In this document: positions 39,801 through 53,569 of the stretch, piece after piece
Layout: each line of letters opens with the position of its first letter
How positions within the stretch are numbered: position 1 is the first letter of the stretch
Origin: Orientallactaga sibirica
Taxonomy: Eukaryota > Chordata > Mammalia > Rodentia > Dipodidae
Length of the DNA: 64,000 nt
Assembly (NCBI GenBank): GCA_036365145.1
Contig: JAEOAD010000029.1
Coordinates: 26,520,001-26,584,000, forward strand
Reading direction: 5' to 3'
Position numbers and translations under genes: made by a program
Notes under the pieces: generated by a model
Told to the model about the DNA's origin: nothing
Seen by the model: the letters and a program-made list of their open reading frames with translations, nothing else
The model's database searches: none

Positions 39801-42800
39801 GACAAATTAACAAAAATAAACATCACTACAGTCATACTTACACTAAATGAGAAGTAGTAAAATTTCATGCACTTTAATTACTAATCTTACTCCTGGAAAT
39901 TTATTCAAAGAAAATAAAGAAAAAGCTAGGCATGGTGGCGTACACTTTTTACCCTAGCACTCCAGAAGGCTGAGGTAGGAGGATCGCTGTGAGTTTGAAG
40001 CCAGCCTGGGAGTGCAGAGTGAGTTCCAAGTCATCCTGGACTAAAGTGAGACCCTACCTCAAAAAAGAAAAGAAATAAAATAATCTAACTAGAGGTGATG
40101 CTCTAGGCCTAAAGATGTACTTATAATGTAAACAAGATGCAAACCATCTCTGTCCATGTAAATCATCTCCACGATGTGTTATGCTTCTATAACTGGTTAT
40201 AAATATGATGAGTACTCTACAGGAATGTGATTTAATATTTATAATAAAACAGTAACTAAATGGGGCAGAATGTAAGATATATACACAGGACTTGGACTAG
40301 GTAAGATACACATGCCTTTAGAAAGATAAAATAGCAGTGCATTTGGAGAGTTAGAATTAATGCACTTAGCACATGTGAATTTTAGCCTAAATATTTGCTT
40401 TCTAACTTGCATGTGGTCACTGTAAATGGTTAAGTATAATGACAACTGCTTCCTTCTACAGATTGTAGTGGAAGAGTTCTTAGAAGATATAAACAACATC
40501 CTAAATTCAGGTGAAGTGCCTAATCTATTTGAAAAGGATGAGCTGGAGCAGGTTTTAGCAGCCACCAGACCACGAGCAAAAGAAGTCGGAATTTCCGAGG
40601 GGAACAGAGATGAGGTAACACATGCCAGAACAGTTACTTGACTTTCTAAACAAAAAGTTGGCTCAGCCTTTCATGGGAGTCCACTGTTCCTTTTTTTTTT
40701 TTTTTTTTTTTTTTTAGTTTTTCGAGGTAGGGTTTCACTCTAGCTCAAGCTGACCTGGAATTCATCATGCAGTCTCAGGGTGGCCTCGAACTCAGGGCGA
40801 TCCTCCTACTTCTGCCTCCCGAGTGCTGGGATTAAAGGCGTGCACCACCACACCCGGTTTCACTATTCCTTTTTTAAGAGGTCCATGGGTGGCATTATTT
40901 TCAATGTAGTTAGCATTCTTTGTGATTGTATGTGGTCTTTGCTTTCTGTGTAATGTGTTAGTTCACCAGACTGGGAGAAATTTCCATGGAAACAAAACAC
41001 AAGCCCTACCACCCCATGGAGAACATAGTCTTGTCCAAACCAGCCACTTTCCTTATTCTTTGATTAGTACACATTCATTTAATACAGACACCAGGGCCAC
41101 CATGAGGATGGATGCAGGCACGAGTTTAATGCTTTTCTTTTGCATAGTGTACATGCATAAGTGCATGTTCATATACGTGTGGACGTGTGTGTGTGTGTGT
41201 GTGTGTGTGCGTGTGTGTGTGTGTACAGAGATGCATGGACATGTATGCCTGTGCATATAAAGGCCAGAGGACAACCTTAAGTGTTATCTTCAGCTACCTC
41301 TTTTGAGACAGGGCCTGTCATTGGCCTGGAGCTCACCAATTAGACTATACTGGCTGGCTGTCAAACCCTTCCACCTCCCCAGTACTGGGATCAAGCTCAG
41401 ATCCTCATGCTTAGAAGGCAAGCCCCAGTGAATCAAGTGCTTTTGAGCCCCTCCTATCAGCAAGGTTATGCACAAGAAAACAGAAGTGTACAGTGTAGAT
41501 GCTTCTCACTTTCATTTCTCCAACTCAATGATGTCATACATCTTCCCAGTCTTTTCCCTTCTTTCTGCATCTTTTCTTCAACTTTTCCTGTACTACTAGG
41601 TCGGAGACTGTAAGTCCAGGCAGCAATGCAAGGCACAAGGGATTCATTAGAGAGTTATAGCACTGTCAGGGGAGCCAAAGAAAAGAAGCCAGTCTTTACT
41701 CCTTGGCATGAATGTAAAATGTGTAACTTAAATAACCACAGGAGCTACAGCCTCTGCCACACATTCCTATTGACCCAGAAAGCCACTAACCAATGTGCCT
41801 CTGCTGCCAGCTCCAAAGCCATGAATCCTCCTTCCTCCATGTCAGAAAGCAGCCAAAATAAGAACAAAAATAATTGTTCAGGAGCCACACCACTTCTGCC
41901 ACCCTCTGCACCTGCAAAAATGGATATCGACACCCTGACGTCATTCCAAAGGGAAATCTGCTATGAATCGCTCTCTACTTTATGAGATATACTAATAAAG
42001 AAAGGGGATCTATATCACACCCAGAGCACAGGTTGAAGTGGAGTCTTACAAAATGTCCTGTTTTTCCTGAAGTTTTGGCCTCGGAATCCAGGGCCTCACA
42101 CGCTAGCAAAGCCTTCTACAACTGAGCAATATCCCTAGCTCTCTTTTTCCATTTATTTTGAGACAGTCCTCCTAAATTGTCCAGGTTTCCCTTGAACTCA
42201 CTCTAGCTGAGGCTGGTCTTAAACTTGACATTATCCTGCTGCAGCTTCTTGCATTGCCAGGATGACATGTTTGTACCACTAGGCCTGACTCAAGCTGTCA
42301 TTTTTAATCTTCACAAACCATTAAAAAAGGGGGTCGGCATGGATGGTCAACAAGGCAATTCACTTATCTACTGTGCTAATTTTATTAGATAATGGTATCC
42401 TTACATGGGTGAGCCAGCACTTACTCTCCTTGCTGCTTTGTCCTTATTCTAAGTGGAAAGTGCTCCTTCTGCCAGGTGTTCCAGTACTTTATCAGCAGAG
42501 TCCGTCAGAAGCTGCACATTGTTCTCTGCATGAGCCCCGTCGGCGAGGCCTTTCGGTCACGATGCCGCATGTTCCCATCCCTTGTGAACTGCTGCACTAT
42601 TGACTGGTTTGTCCAGGTAAGTGACACCTAGGTAACATGTTGTTCATAATACTTATATTAACTCCCAGGAAGTTACTCATACATGAGATCATAGTGATAC
42701 ATAGAACAAAGAATACAGAATTTATGAAGGAAGGGAAGACTACTGACTTTAGTGGTACAGAAGTTATCAAATGTGAGGGGAGCTGTTTCAGTGGATAGTG

Positions 42801-45800
42801 GAGGGAAAAGCTGAGAAGAGAAAACGTGGGGCTGGGGAGATGGCTCAGAGGTTAAAGATACTTGCTTGCAAAGCCTGCCAGCCCAGGATTCAATTTCCCA
42901 GTGACCATGTAAAACCAGGTGCACAAAATGGTGTCCTGCCATGACCTGCCCCCCTCTCTCTCTCATAAATAAATATACATAAATATTTCTTAAAAAGAAA
43001 AGAGGTGAGGGCTGGAGAGATGGCTTAGCAGTTAAGGCACCTGCCTACTAAGCCTAAGAATACCTGTTTGATTCTCCAGATCCCACGTTTAGCCAGATGC
43101 AAAGTGACGCAAGGGCTCAATGCCACACTTGCCCACAAGGGGGCACGTGTGTCTGAAGTTTGTTCACAGTGGCTGAGAGGTTGCTGGCGTGCCCCTTCTC
43201 TGTCTCTCTGTCTCTCTGTCTCTCTCTCTCTTTAACTCTCTCTAAAAAAAAAAAAGAGGTGAGCAGATTCAGAGATGCTGAGTATAGGTAACAAATTTAA
43301 ATTTTGCCCAAAGGAAAACAGAAAGATTAGGATATGAGCTAGAGGGTACATGATGTCAAGAAAGAGTTCTGTTTTGGTTTGCAAGTGTGGTGGGCTTGTG
43401 GGGGGGAGGTACACTGTGTGTGCTGGTGGACATGCGTGTGTGTGTGTGTGTGCGCGCGCGCATGCGCGCGCGCACATAGGGAGACCAGAGGACAACCTTA
43501 AATCTTATCCTCAGATACACCACCCACCTGTGTTGGAGACTGGGTGTCTCATTGGCCTAGAGCTCACTAATTTGGCTAAACTGGCTGGCCAGTGAACCCC
43601 AGGAACCCACTTGTCTCTACGCCCCCGGGACTGGGATTACAGGAGTACACCACCCCACTGGACACTTGATGCGGGTGCTGGGGATCAAACTCAGGTCCTG
43701 ATGCTTGCAAGGCAAACACTTTGCCAGCTGAGCTGTCATTCCAACCCCTAGTGTCATAATTGTTAAGTTGCATGTTGTTAAAATGACCAACAGGGTTTTT
43801 TCAGATCATCTCTTTATTAACAGTGGCCTAAAGAAGCACTTTTCTCTGTGTCAAAGACATTTTTCTCAACTCTTGACACTGAGAATAAAGAACTGAAAGA
43901 ACGGCTTTCTCTCATGTGTGTGAACGTCCACCTCAGTGTGACCCAAACGGCAGAGCGCTACTACGTGGAGCTCCGCAGGCGCTACTACACTACGCCCACC
44001 TCCTACCTGGAGCTCATCAACCTCTACCTGTCCATGCTCACTGAGAAGAAGAAGCAGTTAGTTTCAGTAAGCTTGACATTGTCAACAAAACGTTTTTTTT
44101 TTTACTTGAGTCCAAATCTTTTTGTAATGAGTGATGATCTATGTACCTTGCTAAGCAAGCACTCCCCCTCTGAGCTACATCCGCCAGAGCCCTCTTCACC
44201 CTGACTTTGCTCCTGACAACCTATAATTGTCAAGAGCCATAAATGGGTCTCATGCTGTTGGTGCATCCCTCTACCTGAATATTTACATCTTCCTTCTATT
44301 ATCTAAACAAGTATGATTGGCTTGGTAGAATGATAAGAGATAGGTTTAAATGTAGCAATCACCAATTGTTCTCACTAAACCAAGGACTTTAGGGTCATAC
44401 AATGTGCATGTAACATAAACTCTGAAAGCACAAGGTCCTGCCCATTATGGAAGCTCTGTAAGCTTTAGTGGAAAATAAACTTTAAAACATAGCTCCCACT
44501 TGGGATGTTGTGGAATTTAAATAAGATACTGTGTGCATGGAGTGCTTAGACTGCAGTGTGACACATGTATGAGGAGCTCAGGAAATGACAGATCCCTTCA
44601 TCAACATCGTCATCATGTCCTAGAACTCCAACACTGTAAACACAGTGCCATTTGCTAGTTAGATACTCAAAATGCTTTTCCGGGGAGTCCTACCTTATAA
44701 AATACACAACTTGTAAAATGACTGATATTTTTTAATTCTATCCATTTGAAATGAGCCTTTTGACTTAACCTTCAAAAAAATAGCTTTTGTTCTTCCCTCT
44801 AGATGGGTTTCCTCTACATGTATGGTCCCTTTAACCCTAGATAAGAGTTCTGACCCCTGAGAAGTAAGGTTGAAATCTAGCAACTGGAATTCAGTTCCCA
44901 GGACCCTGGGCTCTCCTTGCTCTTGAACCACTCTTGAGTTAAACAAGCTTCTAGAACTAGCTTCCAGGGACTCCTATTCAAATTTGTCCTTAAAAAAATA
45001 TATTGTGATCCCTTCCTTAATGAGCCACGTCATGGCCAAGTTCCTAGAGTTCTATCACCTGAAGATTTCCCAACTTGTCATAGGTTCACCACTTAAAGGA
45101 TTGTAATTTGTTAACTCTATAAATAAACTAATCTAACATATGAAAATGGATGCCAGTAAAGTTACAGCTTAAACACTCATATAATAGAAATTTTTGTTGT
45201 CATTTAGGCACGAGATCGGGTGAAGAATGGTCTTACCAAGCTATTAGAAACAAATGCATTAGTAGATAAAATGAAATTAGATCTTTCAGCTTTAGAGCCT
45301 GTGCTACTAGCGAAATCACAAGATGTCGAAGCCCTGATGGAAAAACTAGCTGTGGATCAAGAAAGTGCCGATCAGGTATGACACATTACCTGATGGTGTG
45401 GGTGAGTGGTCTTTGGTCTGCCACTAATCACATCCATAGGATGCTAAGGGTGTTACTTACTTTTCTCATTGCTGTAACCAATACCTGACAAGAAGAAACT
45501 TAAAAGAAGAAGGGTTTGTTTTGATTCAGGGTTGGAATATATAATAAAGGAATGGTGGCAGGAGTGGGAAGTGGCTTGTCACATTGCATCCATAGTCAGA
45601 AAGCAGAGAGAGATAATTACTGGTGCTCAGCCTGCTTTTTCCTTTCATTCAATCTGGGACCCACATTCAGGATGGGTTTTCCCTGCTCATTTAAACCTTT
45701 CTTGAAACACCCTCATAGATATACCCAGAGGTTTGTTTCCATGGTGAATCTAAATCCTGTCAATTGACAATGAAGATTAATCATCACAATAAGTGATCAG

Positions 45801-48800
45801 ATCATTTTAATACTAATGTCATTAAAATAATAAGGTGATAGGATTTTATGCTATTTCTAACAATTTATAAATGTTTTTAAAGTTATAAACAATTTCCTTT
45901 TACTAAACCAGGATAGTTCTAGCCCATAGAATTGTTAAGTTCAATGAATGGAACAGAAAGAGTTGTGACAAAAATATGACATACAAATATAAAGCAGCCA
46001 TTCCTCTCCCATGCAGAACTGCTTGTTAATTTTATCTCTATAATACTATCAACATGGCATGAGATGGACAAAAAAGATAACGAAATGAAATTTCCTTCCC
46101 ATCACTGGTCTAGCAAGTGCAATTTATTATTATTGGCTTTGTTTTACATTTTATTTGTGTATGTGCATGCACACATGTGTGTGAGTGTGTGTGTGCATGT
46201 GTGCATGCATGCATATAAGCACCTGTGCACATGCACACATACATGCCAGGATCTCTTGCTGCTACAAACAAACACTTATCTGCTTTACATGGATAGACAG
46301 AAAATTGAGCCTGGACCAGTTCAAGTTCCTTTAGCCACTTAGCCATGTCCCCATCCCCTGTTGGCTTTGTTTTAAAACACTAGCACTCAGACACAAGTTG
46401 AGTGTCCCTTATCTAAAACATTTAGCATCAGAACTGTTTTGGATCTTGGCTTTTTCCAAATTTTGGAATAGTTGCACACATATAAGACACCTTATCTAAA
46501 ATTTAAGCACAAAATTATTTTGTTTCATATGCAACTTATATAGATACCACAAGGTAATTTTATGCAATATTTAGTGTGGCTGCTTTTTGACTGTGACCTG
46601 TCACATGAGATCATGTGTGGAATTTTCTACCAGTGATGCTCAAAAAGTTGCATAATAGAATGAAAAATAATGACATCAAAATAGAAGGAAAGAAGAAGGG
46701 ATTCAGTGGAGAGGGAAATTCAGGAGGGGAAAAGGAAGGGTGATGGCAGGAGATTATGATCATGATATATTGTCTATATGTATGGAGGTTATCAATAAAA
46801 AAGTTGAAAAAGAAGTTTAAGAAAGAAGTTGTCTGATATGCAATAAAATATTTACATATGAAAAAAATAGTTTCCAATTTCAGATGTTTAGAATAGAGAA
46901 CTCAGCCTAAAACGAAACCACATAGGCAAGTCATGTTCTTATTTCCATGGCTAGGTCCGTAATATTGTGCAAGAAGATGAAGCAACAGCAAAAGTGAAAG
47001 CTGAGGAGACCCAGGCAATAGCAGATGATGCTCAGAGAGACCTTGAAGAGGCACTGCCAGCCTTAGAGGCTGCCAATAAAGCACTGGATTCCTTAGATAA
47101 GGCAGATATATCCGAAATCAGAGTTTTTACAAAACCCCCAGATCTGGTCATGACTGTCATGGAAGCAATCTCCATTCTCTTAAATGCCAAGTGAGTAATC
47201 AGAATCATGTTTACCAAAATAGCTGGGGGATTTCTCTAATGTTTGCCTCCGTTTCCATATTTTCATATGAGTATGTTGATTCTTCTCCCTAACCCCTCAT
47301 TGATTGGATTGGTCATTCAATAAACTGATCCAACAAGCATTTTATTCTTTATCTATTTTGCACTAAACAATAGAAGATATAAAAATTTTGTCCATGTAAT
47401 GCAGGCAGTTTAGTGGGGAGATCAAGGAGGTGTTTTAGGAGCTGAGGCTCAGCTAGAGAATGGGACCATGAGGAGAGTTTGGGGTCCAACAGTTCTCACA
47501 GAATGGGATGGAGCTGGACAGAGGGGCAGTGATCATACCGTGAAAGATCTTGTGTACTGTGCCTAGCAGCTTACATTTCATCTTGACAACATGCAGTTTT
47601 AAAATTTTCTTTAACAATGCAATCCTTTTTTCAGTTGAAATTATGTCATGATGAATCTTTCTGTGTAAAGCTGATCAGAGCCTGGAATACCCCCACTTCT
47701 GCCAGACAGCCACACTAACTCTCAGGCTGACACCACAGTAGAACCAGGGGCCTGCTGCAGAGCACAAACAGCCACCGCCCCTATGCAGAAGGGACAAGAA
47801 ACTTTGTTTTTAAGGAGTATAGACCTATTTATTGACCACTGTTCACCATTATTTACAATAAACTATATACAGCTGGATAACATTCTGATACTACATGATC
47901 ACATCTCCATGCATTGTCTTAGAAATTCTATGAACTGCAATTTTTTAGTACAGTTTTTAGCTTTCAGCACAGGAATGATTTCATAGAGGAACTCTACAAG
48001 TCTTGATCCATCGACAATCTGGGATTTGTCTAGTTTCCCTGATTGAATGAGTAGTTGGTTAGTGATAAAATTTTGCAAATATACTACTGAATTTACATGA
48101 GGGTATAGGTAAGAATTATGATGTGGCTGCCTTTGAAATTATCAAACCTAAACTATCCAATTAACTATAGAATCACCTAATTTCAAAGGTAATGGCTTCA
48201 GGAACATTTCAATTTAATCTGAAGTGAGTTCTTAGGAATTCTCAGAATAATAGCTTATCATCCATGTTTTTTGGGGAGGCAGGGGGATATTAAATACAAA
48301 ACCACTTACAGTAAGTATTTTATGCATACACACAACAACAACAACAACAAAAATACAGAATGGTCCTTCTTCACACCAGTTAGAATTAAGTTCTAACTGG
48401 AAATTTTCCCCCAACATTTAGAAAAAGCTATTTTCCAATGTAGAGGAAATAAATATACCATGGTATGAAATATTCTAAGGAACTTTTCTTAGCTGATCAG
48501 ATGTTCATGGTAGATCAATAGATAAAGAAATACAAAGGGCAAATGTGAGCAAGAGACATGAAATGGAGGTAGAAGGCAAGTTCTGAGGTGCCCTGGCAAA
48601 GCTAAGGCACAGGAGATAATTCATGAGTGACTAGGGCATTTTAAAATAAAAGTATAGTTTCTAGAATGCTGTAAAACTCTATTGTTTCATGATTCATTCT
48701 CTACAAAATCTAGATTGTGGAGCCGTAATCATGTACTTGCCTTGCTCCTCATGAATTAATTGTAGTGAACATAAGCACCAATTGCTGGGATTAGAGTGCA

Positions 48801-50924
48801 GAGATTAAAACTACCCACTTGTTGGGATAATGTTATGGTGCTCTCATGGAAACGTGCCTCGTGTTCTTCTGTGACTTGACTACACTGCCTCTCTTGTAGG
48901 CCTGACTGGCCCACAGCTAAGCAGCTTCTCGGTGACTCTAACTTCCTCAGACGGCTTTTAGAATATGATAAGGAAAACATAAAGCCTCAGATATTGGCAA
49001 AGCTTCAAAAGTATATTAACAACCCAGATTTTGTGCCTGAAAAAGTCGAGAAAGTGTCCAAAGCATGTAAATCCATGTGCATGTGGGTAAGAGCAATGGA
49101 TCTGTACTCTCGGGTGGTCAAGGAAGTCGAGCCGAAGAGACAGAAACTCCGTGCTGCCCAGGTACGTTATCCATTTGGAATATTCCATAGCTCAAAAGAC
49201 CATAAGTGTCAATCACTCATACTCTGTGTATAAGGCCACTGTGCCCCTAGGCAAATGGCTAGGTACAACAAACTTGAAATACAGCTTTTGTTTTAAATGA
49301 TAGCTGGCAAAAAAAATTTTTCCAGAAATTTCTTCTACAATCAGCCTTCTTCTGGTATCAGAGGAGAATGAATCCATAGGCTATTCATCTCCTTAATATA
49401 TTCATTGAAGAAAGGGGGAAGTATGTCTCTTGTAGCTGATAGTCTGTATTTTCATTTGTAAATACTTCCACACCTGATGGGGGCCTTAGTCATCCCAATA
49501 AGAACAAAGTAGGGCAGAGCACCAAAAGAACAGTGGACATGGAGCAAAACTTTTCTATAAACAACTAGATAGCCAGTACATGCTTTAATCCCTGTGGGCT
49601 ATATGGTCTCTGTTGTAAGTACTCAACCTGTGGTTGCCCCTCAGAACCAGCCAATACATAAACAACGTATACACAAATAAGCAGGGCTAGTAACTTTATA
49701 ATGGCACTGTAATTCAAATTGCACACAAGTGACATGGCACAAAATGGTTTTCTTTTATTGTGTTTTTATTTTGTTTTGTTTTGTTTTGTTTTTTCAAGGT
49801 AGGGTTTCATTCTAGTCCAGGCTCACCTGGAATTCACTATGTAGCCTCAAACTCACAGCAATCCTCCTACCTCTGCCTCCCAAGGGATTAAAGGTGTGCA
49901 CCACCACACGCAGCTACTTTATCTTTTTTTTTTTTTCCTATCATTACAAAATATAAAAATTACTCTCAGAGGCTGAGTATATGACTTACTAAATGCGTGA
50001 GTACATTGCCTAGTGTGCACAAGGCACTAAGTTTGATCCCAAAAACACGAAAGAAGTCTTATCCCTCACACACACACAAAAAATGAGGCACACACACAAA
50101 AAAAAATTCAGCAGACTAAGTGTGGGCTGTGGGTAATAGTTTACAGAGCACTGATATAAAGAGAAAATTAGTGAGGAAAAACTGGTCTTCACCATGCATA
50201 AATATTCAGTTTATTTCATATAAAACTAATAATCCATCATGGTCACTATCATGTTTCTCTACTTTTATGATTTGGGGGGCATTATTTTTATTTTGTTTGT
50301 TTCTGGTCTTCTATTTTACTTTATGTATGTTTTATGTTTTATGTTTTAGGGTGTGTGTGTGTGTGTGTTTTGAGACAGTGCCTTGTGTGTCTAAGGCTGG
50401 CCTTGAACTCAATACATAGCCAAATATGACCTTTAACTTTTTTTTTGGACTGTATGATATATGTACATGTGTATGCAGGTGTGTATAGATGGACATGCAC
50501 ACATGCTGATGCCAGAGAGCATCAGATGTCCCCTGTACTGCTCTTCTGCCTTATTTCCTTGAGACAGTCTGTCACTGAATGTGGAACTTGCTGTTTTTAA
50601 GTTAGACTGGCCTGCTAGTGATCTGCAGAGATCCCCCACCCCATTCAGCACTGGGGTTACAGGCATGTGCTGCCACAGCCAGCCTCTTACATGGGTACAG
50701 GAGATTGAACTCAGATCCTCAGACTTGCACAGCAAACAGTCTTATCCACTCAGCCATCTCCCTAGCCCTAATCTTGAACTTCTGATCCTCCCGCCACTAC
50801 CTCCTGGGTGCTGGGATTACAAGCATGTGCCACCACACCCAATTTATGTGGTATTGAGGGATGAGCTCAGGGCTTTGTGCTTGGTAAGCAAGTACTTTAC
50901 AAACTGAGCTCTGTCCCAGCTCTG

Positions 50925-50971
<47 letters not shown>

Positions 50972-53521
50972 GTGTGTTGATTGTATATCATAGAAAAGTC
51001 CTTTTGGACATGTCAAAGAGGATGTAAAGCATAGTTTTAATACTATGAGAAGGCAAATTCAGTCCTCTTTTGTTCCTATTTATGTGCTTGACTTTATTAG
51101 GCTGAACTTGATGTTACAATGGCTACCTTGAAAGAAAAACAAGCCTTACTGAAACAAGTGGAAGATCAAATCCAGGCCTTACAGGATGAATATGACAAAA
51201 GCATTGCTGAAAAGGAAAATCTGGGTAAGCAACTCCCCACAAAGTGGACAGGAAAAGCCTGAATTTCAAAAGTAGAAAGAATTTCAGGCAGTTGGGTCTC
51301 AGATTTAATCTAAGGTGGGGGGTGGCATATTTTCACTGACCTTCTATTAGCCTTCTGGTATCAAATGAGAAGAACAGAAGATATTGTATATATTCAACAT
51401 CCTACATATGCAAATGCTTGTTGGAGCACTTTATGTTGTGACTCAAACAATACCTAAATTCTACCTAGGCAACAAATGCTGCCGTAGCACAGAGAGCACT
51501 GTGTGCAGCCTAAGCGAGGAGCTGATGCTTAACAGAGAACTCTGGGCATGGAAGGGACAAGCTCACATTGGCATCAGAAATGTAAAATGAAGCTGGGTGT
51601 GGTAGCACACACCTTTAATCCCAGCACTTGGGAGGTAGAGGTAAGAGGATCGCCATGTGTTCAAGGCCACCCTGACACTACAGAGTGAATTCCAGGTCAG
51701 CCGGAACTAGAGCGAGACCCTACCTCAGAAAAAAAAAAAAAAAAAAAGAAATGTAAAATGATTATGTGAAGTTTCACACAGATGAACTGATATTAACTCA
51801 CTAATAGTGTGAGTTTCACTACAATTTAAGTCAAGTGGATCAACTCTTAATCTTAGGAAAGTTTTAAATAACGTGACCTGATGTTCTTAAATCTATCTAG
51901 CAAAGAACATGGCCCTGACAAAAGCACGTCTGGTCCGCGCTGGAAAACTGACGGCTGCACTAGGAGATGAGCAGGTGCGATGGGAAGAAAGCATACAGAA
52001 GTTCGAGGCCGAGATAGCAAACATCATTGGGAATGTGTTCATAGCAGCAGCTTGTGTGGCCTATCATGGGGCTTTCACAGCACAGTACAGGCAATTGGTG
52101 AGTAAGCCTGTGCCATGTAAAGATATAAGAAGCAAGTGAACCAGAGGGGTGAGTGAGGGTGGATTTATTTTCCTGAGGCCAAGTGGAGACTTTCCATTAT
52201 GGTGGTTCACCAGGGTAGAAGCATGTATGTTCTATAACAGTCCACCTCTCCCATCAGCCAGTGATGGTCTAGCTTTGGACTTTCCTTAGCATCTTTCTCC
52301 CTTTACTTCTGCCTCAGAAAGCTATTCATCATGCAGATAGCACAACAACCTGGAGGAAAGAAAGAAGACAGGCCCCTACTCTCATGTCAGAAGTGGCATG
52401 TAAAGTCTGCTAAGATGAAATGTCCTAAAGTGGAGAGACAGCTACAGGGGGCTGGGAGGGCAGGAAAGGGCAAGACATAGAATGGATTGGTGGTTCCTAA
52501 GGAATATATGTGTATGTATGTGTGCATGTATTGCACCAGGGAACTGAATTGTTGAATTCCGTGGTCATTTTTATAAAATAACTCCCTAAAATGTTTTTCC
52601 CTCATCCTGAGTTATAAAACCTGGCACAGGAATCAGCTGCACTCCACAGGAACTTAGGGGTCATCTGGCTCAGTGGAGTTCCTCACTGGGGCAGTGGTGC
52701 CTCCATAATGCTATGTATGCCCTCTCATTCTGAATGCTTCTGACGTCAGCTTCCTCCCTTTGCAGCTCATAGAGTGCTGGATTGAGAACTGCCAGTTCCT
52801 GGAGATCCCAATTGACCCTTCCTTCAGTCTCATCAACATTCTTGGAGATCCCTATGAAATACGGCAGTGGAACACAGAGGGGCTGCCCCGTGACTTGATA
52901 TCGACAGAAAATGGCATTTTGGTTACACAAGGGAGAAGGTGGCCCTTGATGATTGATCCCCAAGATCAGGTGTGTTTAGCAAATGCTTGAGATAAAGAGT
53001 GGCTCATTTGCTTTTCATAGTACCTATCTGCCTTTTAAGAGTTGTAAGGGTGGATTATCATACTGCTCAGAGTCCCTCATCTTATGCATGTAAAATCACA
53101 TGATGGTTCTATTTTGTGAAAAGTTAGAAGGGGGATGGAGAGCTGGCTCAGCAGTTAAGGCACTTGCCTGTAAAACCTAATGACCTAGGGGGCTGGAGAG
53201 ATGGCTTAGTGGTTAAACACTTGCCTGTGAAGCCTAAGGACCCCAGTTTGAGGCTCGATTCTCCAGGTCCCATGTAAACCAGATGCAAAAGGTATGTTTG
53301 CAGTGGCTGGAGGCCCTGGCATGCCTATTATCTCTCTATCTGTCTCTATCTCTATCTGTCTGTTGCTCTCAAGTAAATAAATAAATAAACAAAATAATTT
53401 TTCAAAAAGCTTAATGACCCAGGTTCGATTCCCCAATACCCATGTGAAGCCAGATGCACAAAGTGACACTTGCGTCTGGAGTTCATATGCAGTGGCTAAA
53501 GGCCCTGGCATGCCCATTCTC

Positions 53522-53569
<48 letters not shown>

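Noticed and set aside
41626..41985. 119-codon plus-strand frame in intron 12
   Set aside because: No recognisable motif, amino-acid pattern not gene-like, and no splice or promoter signal to support it.
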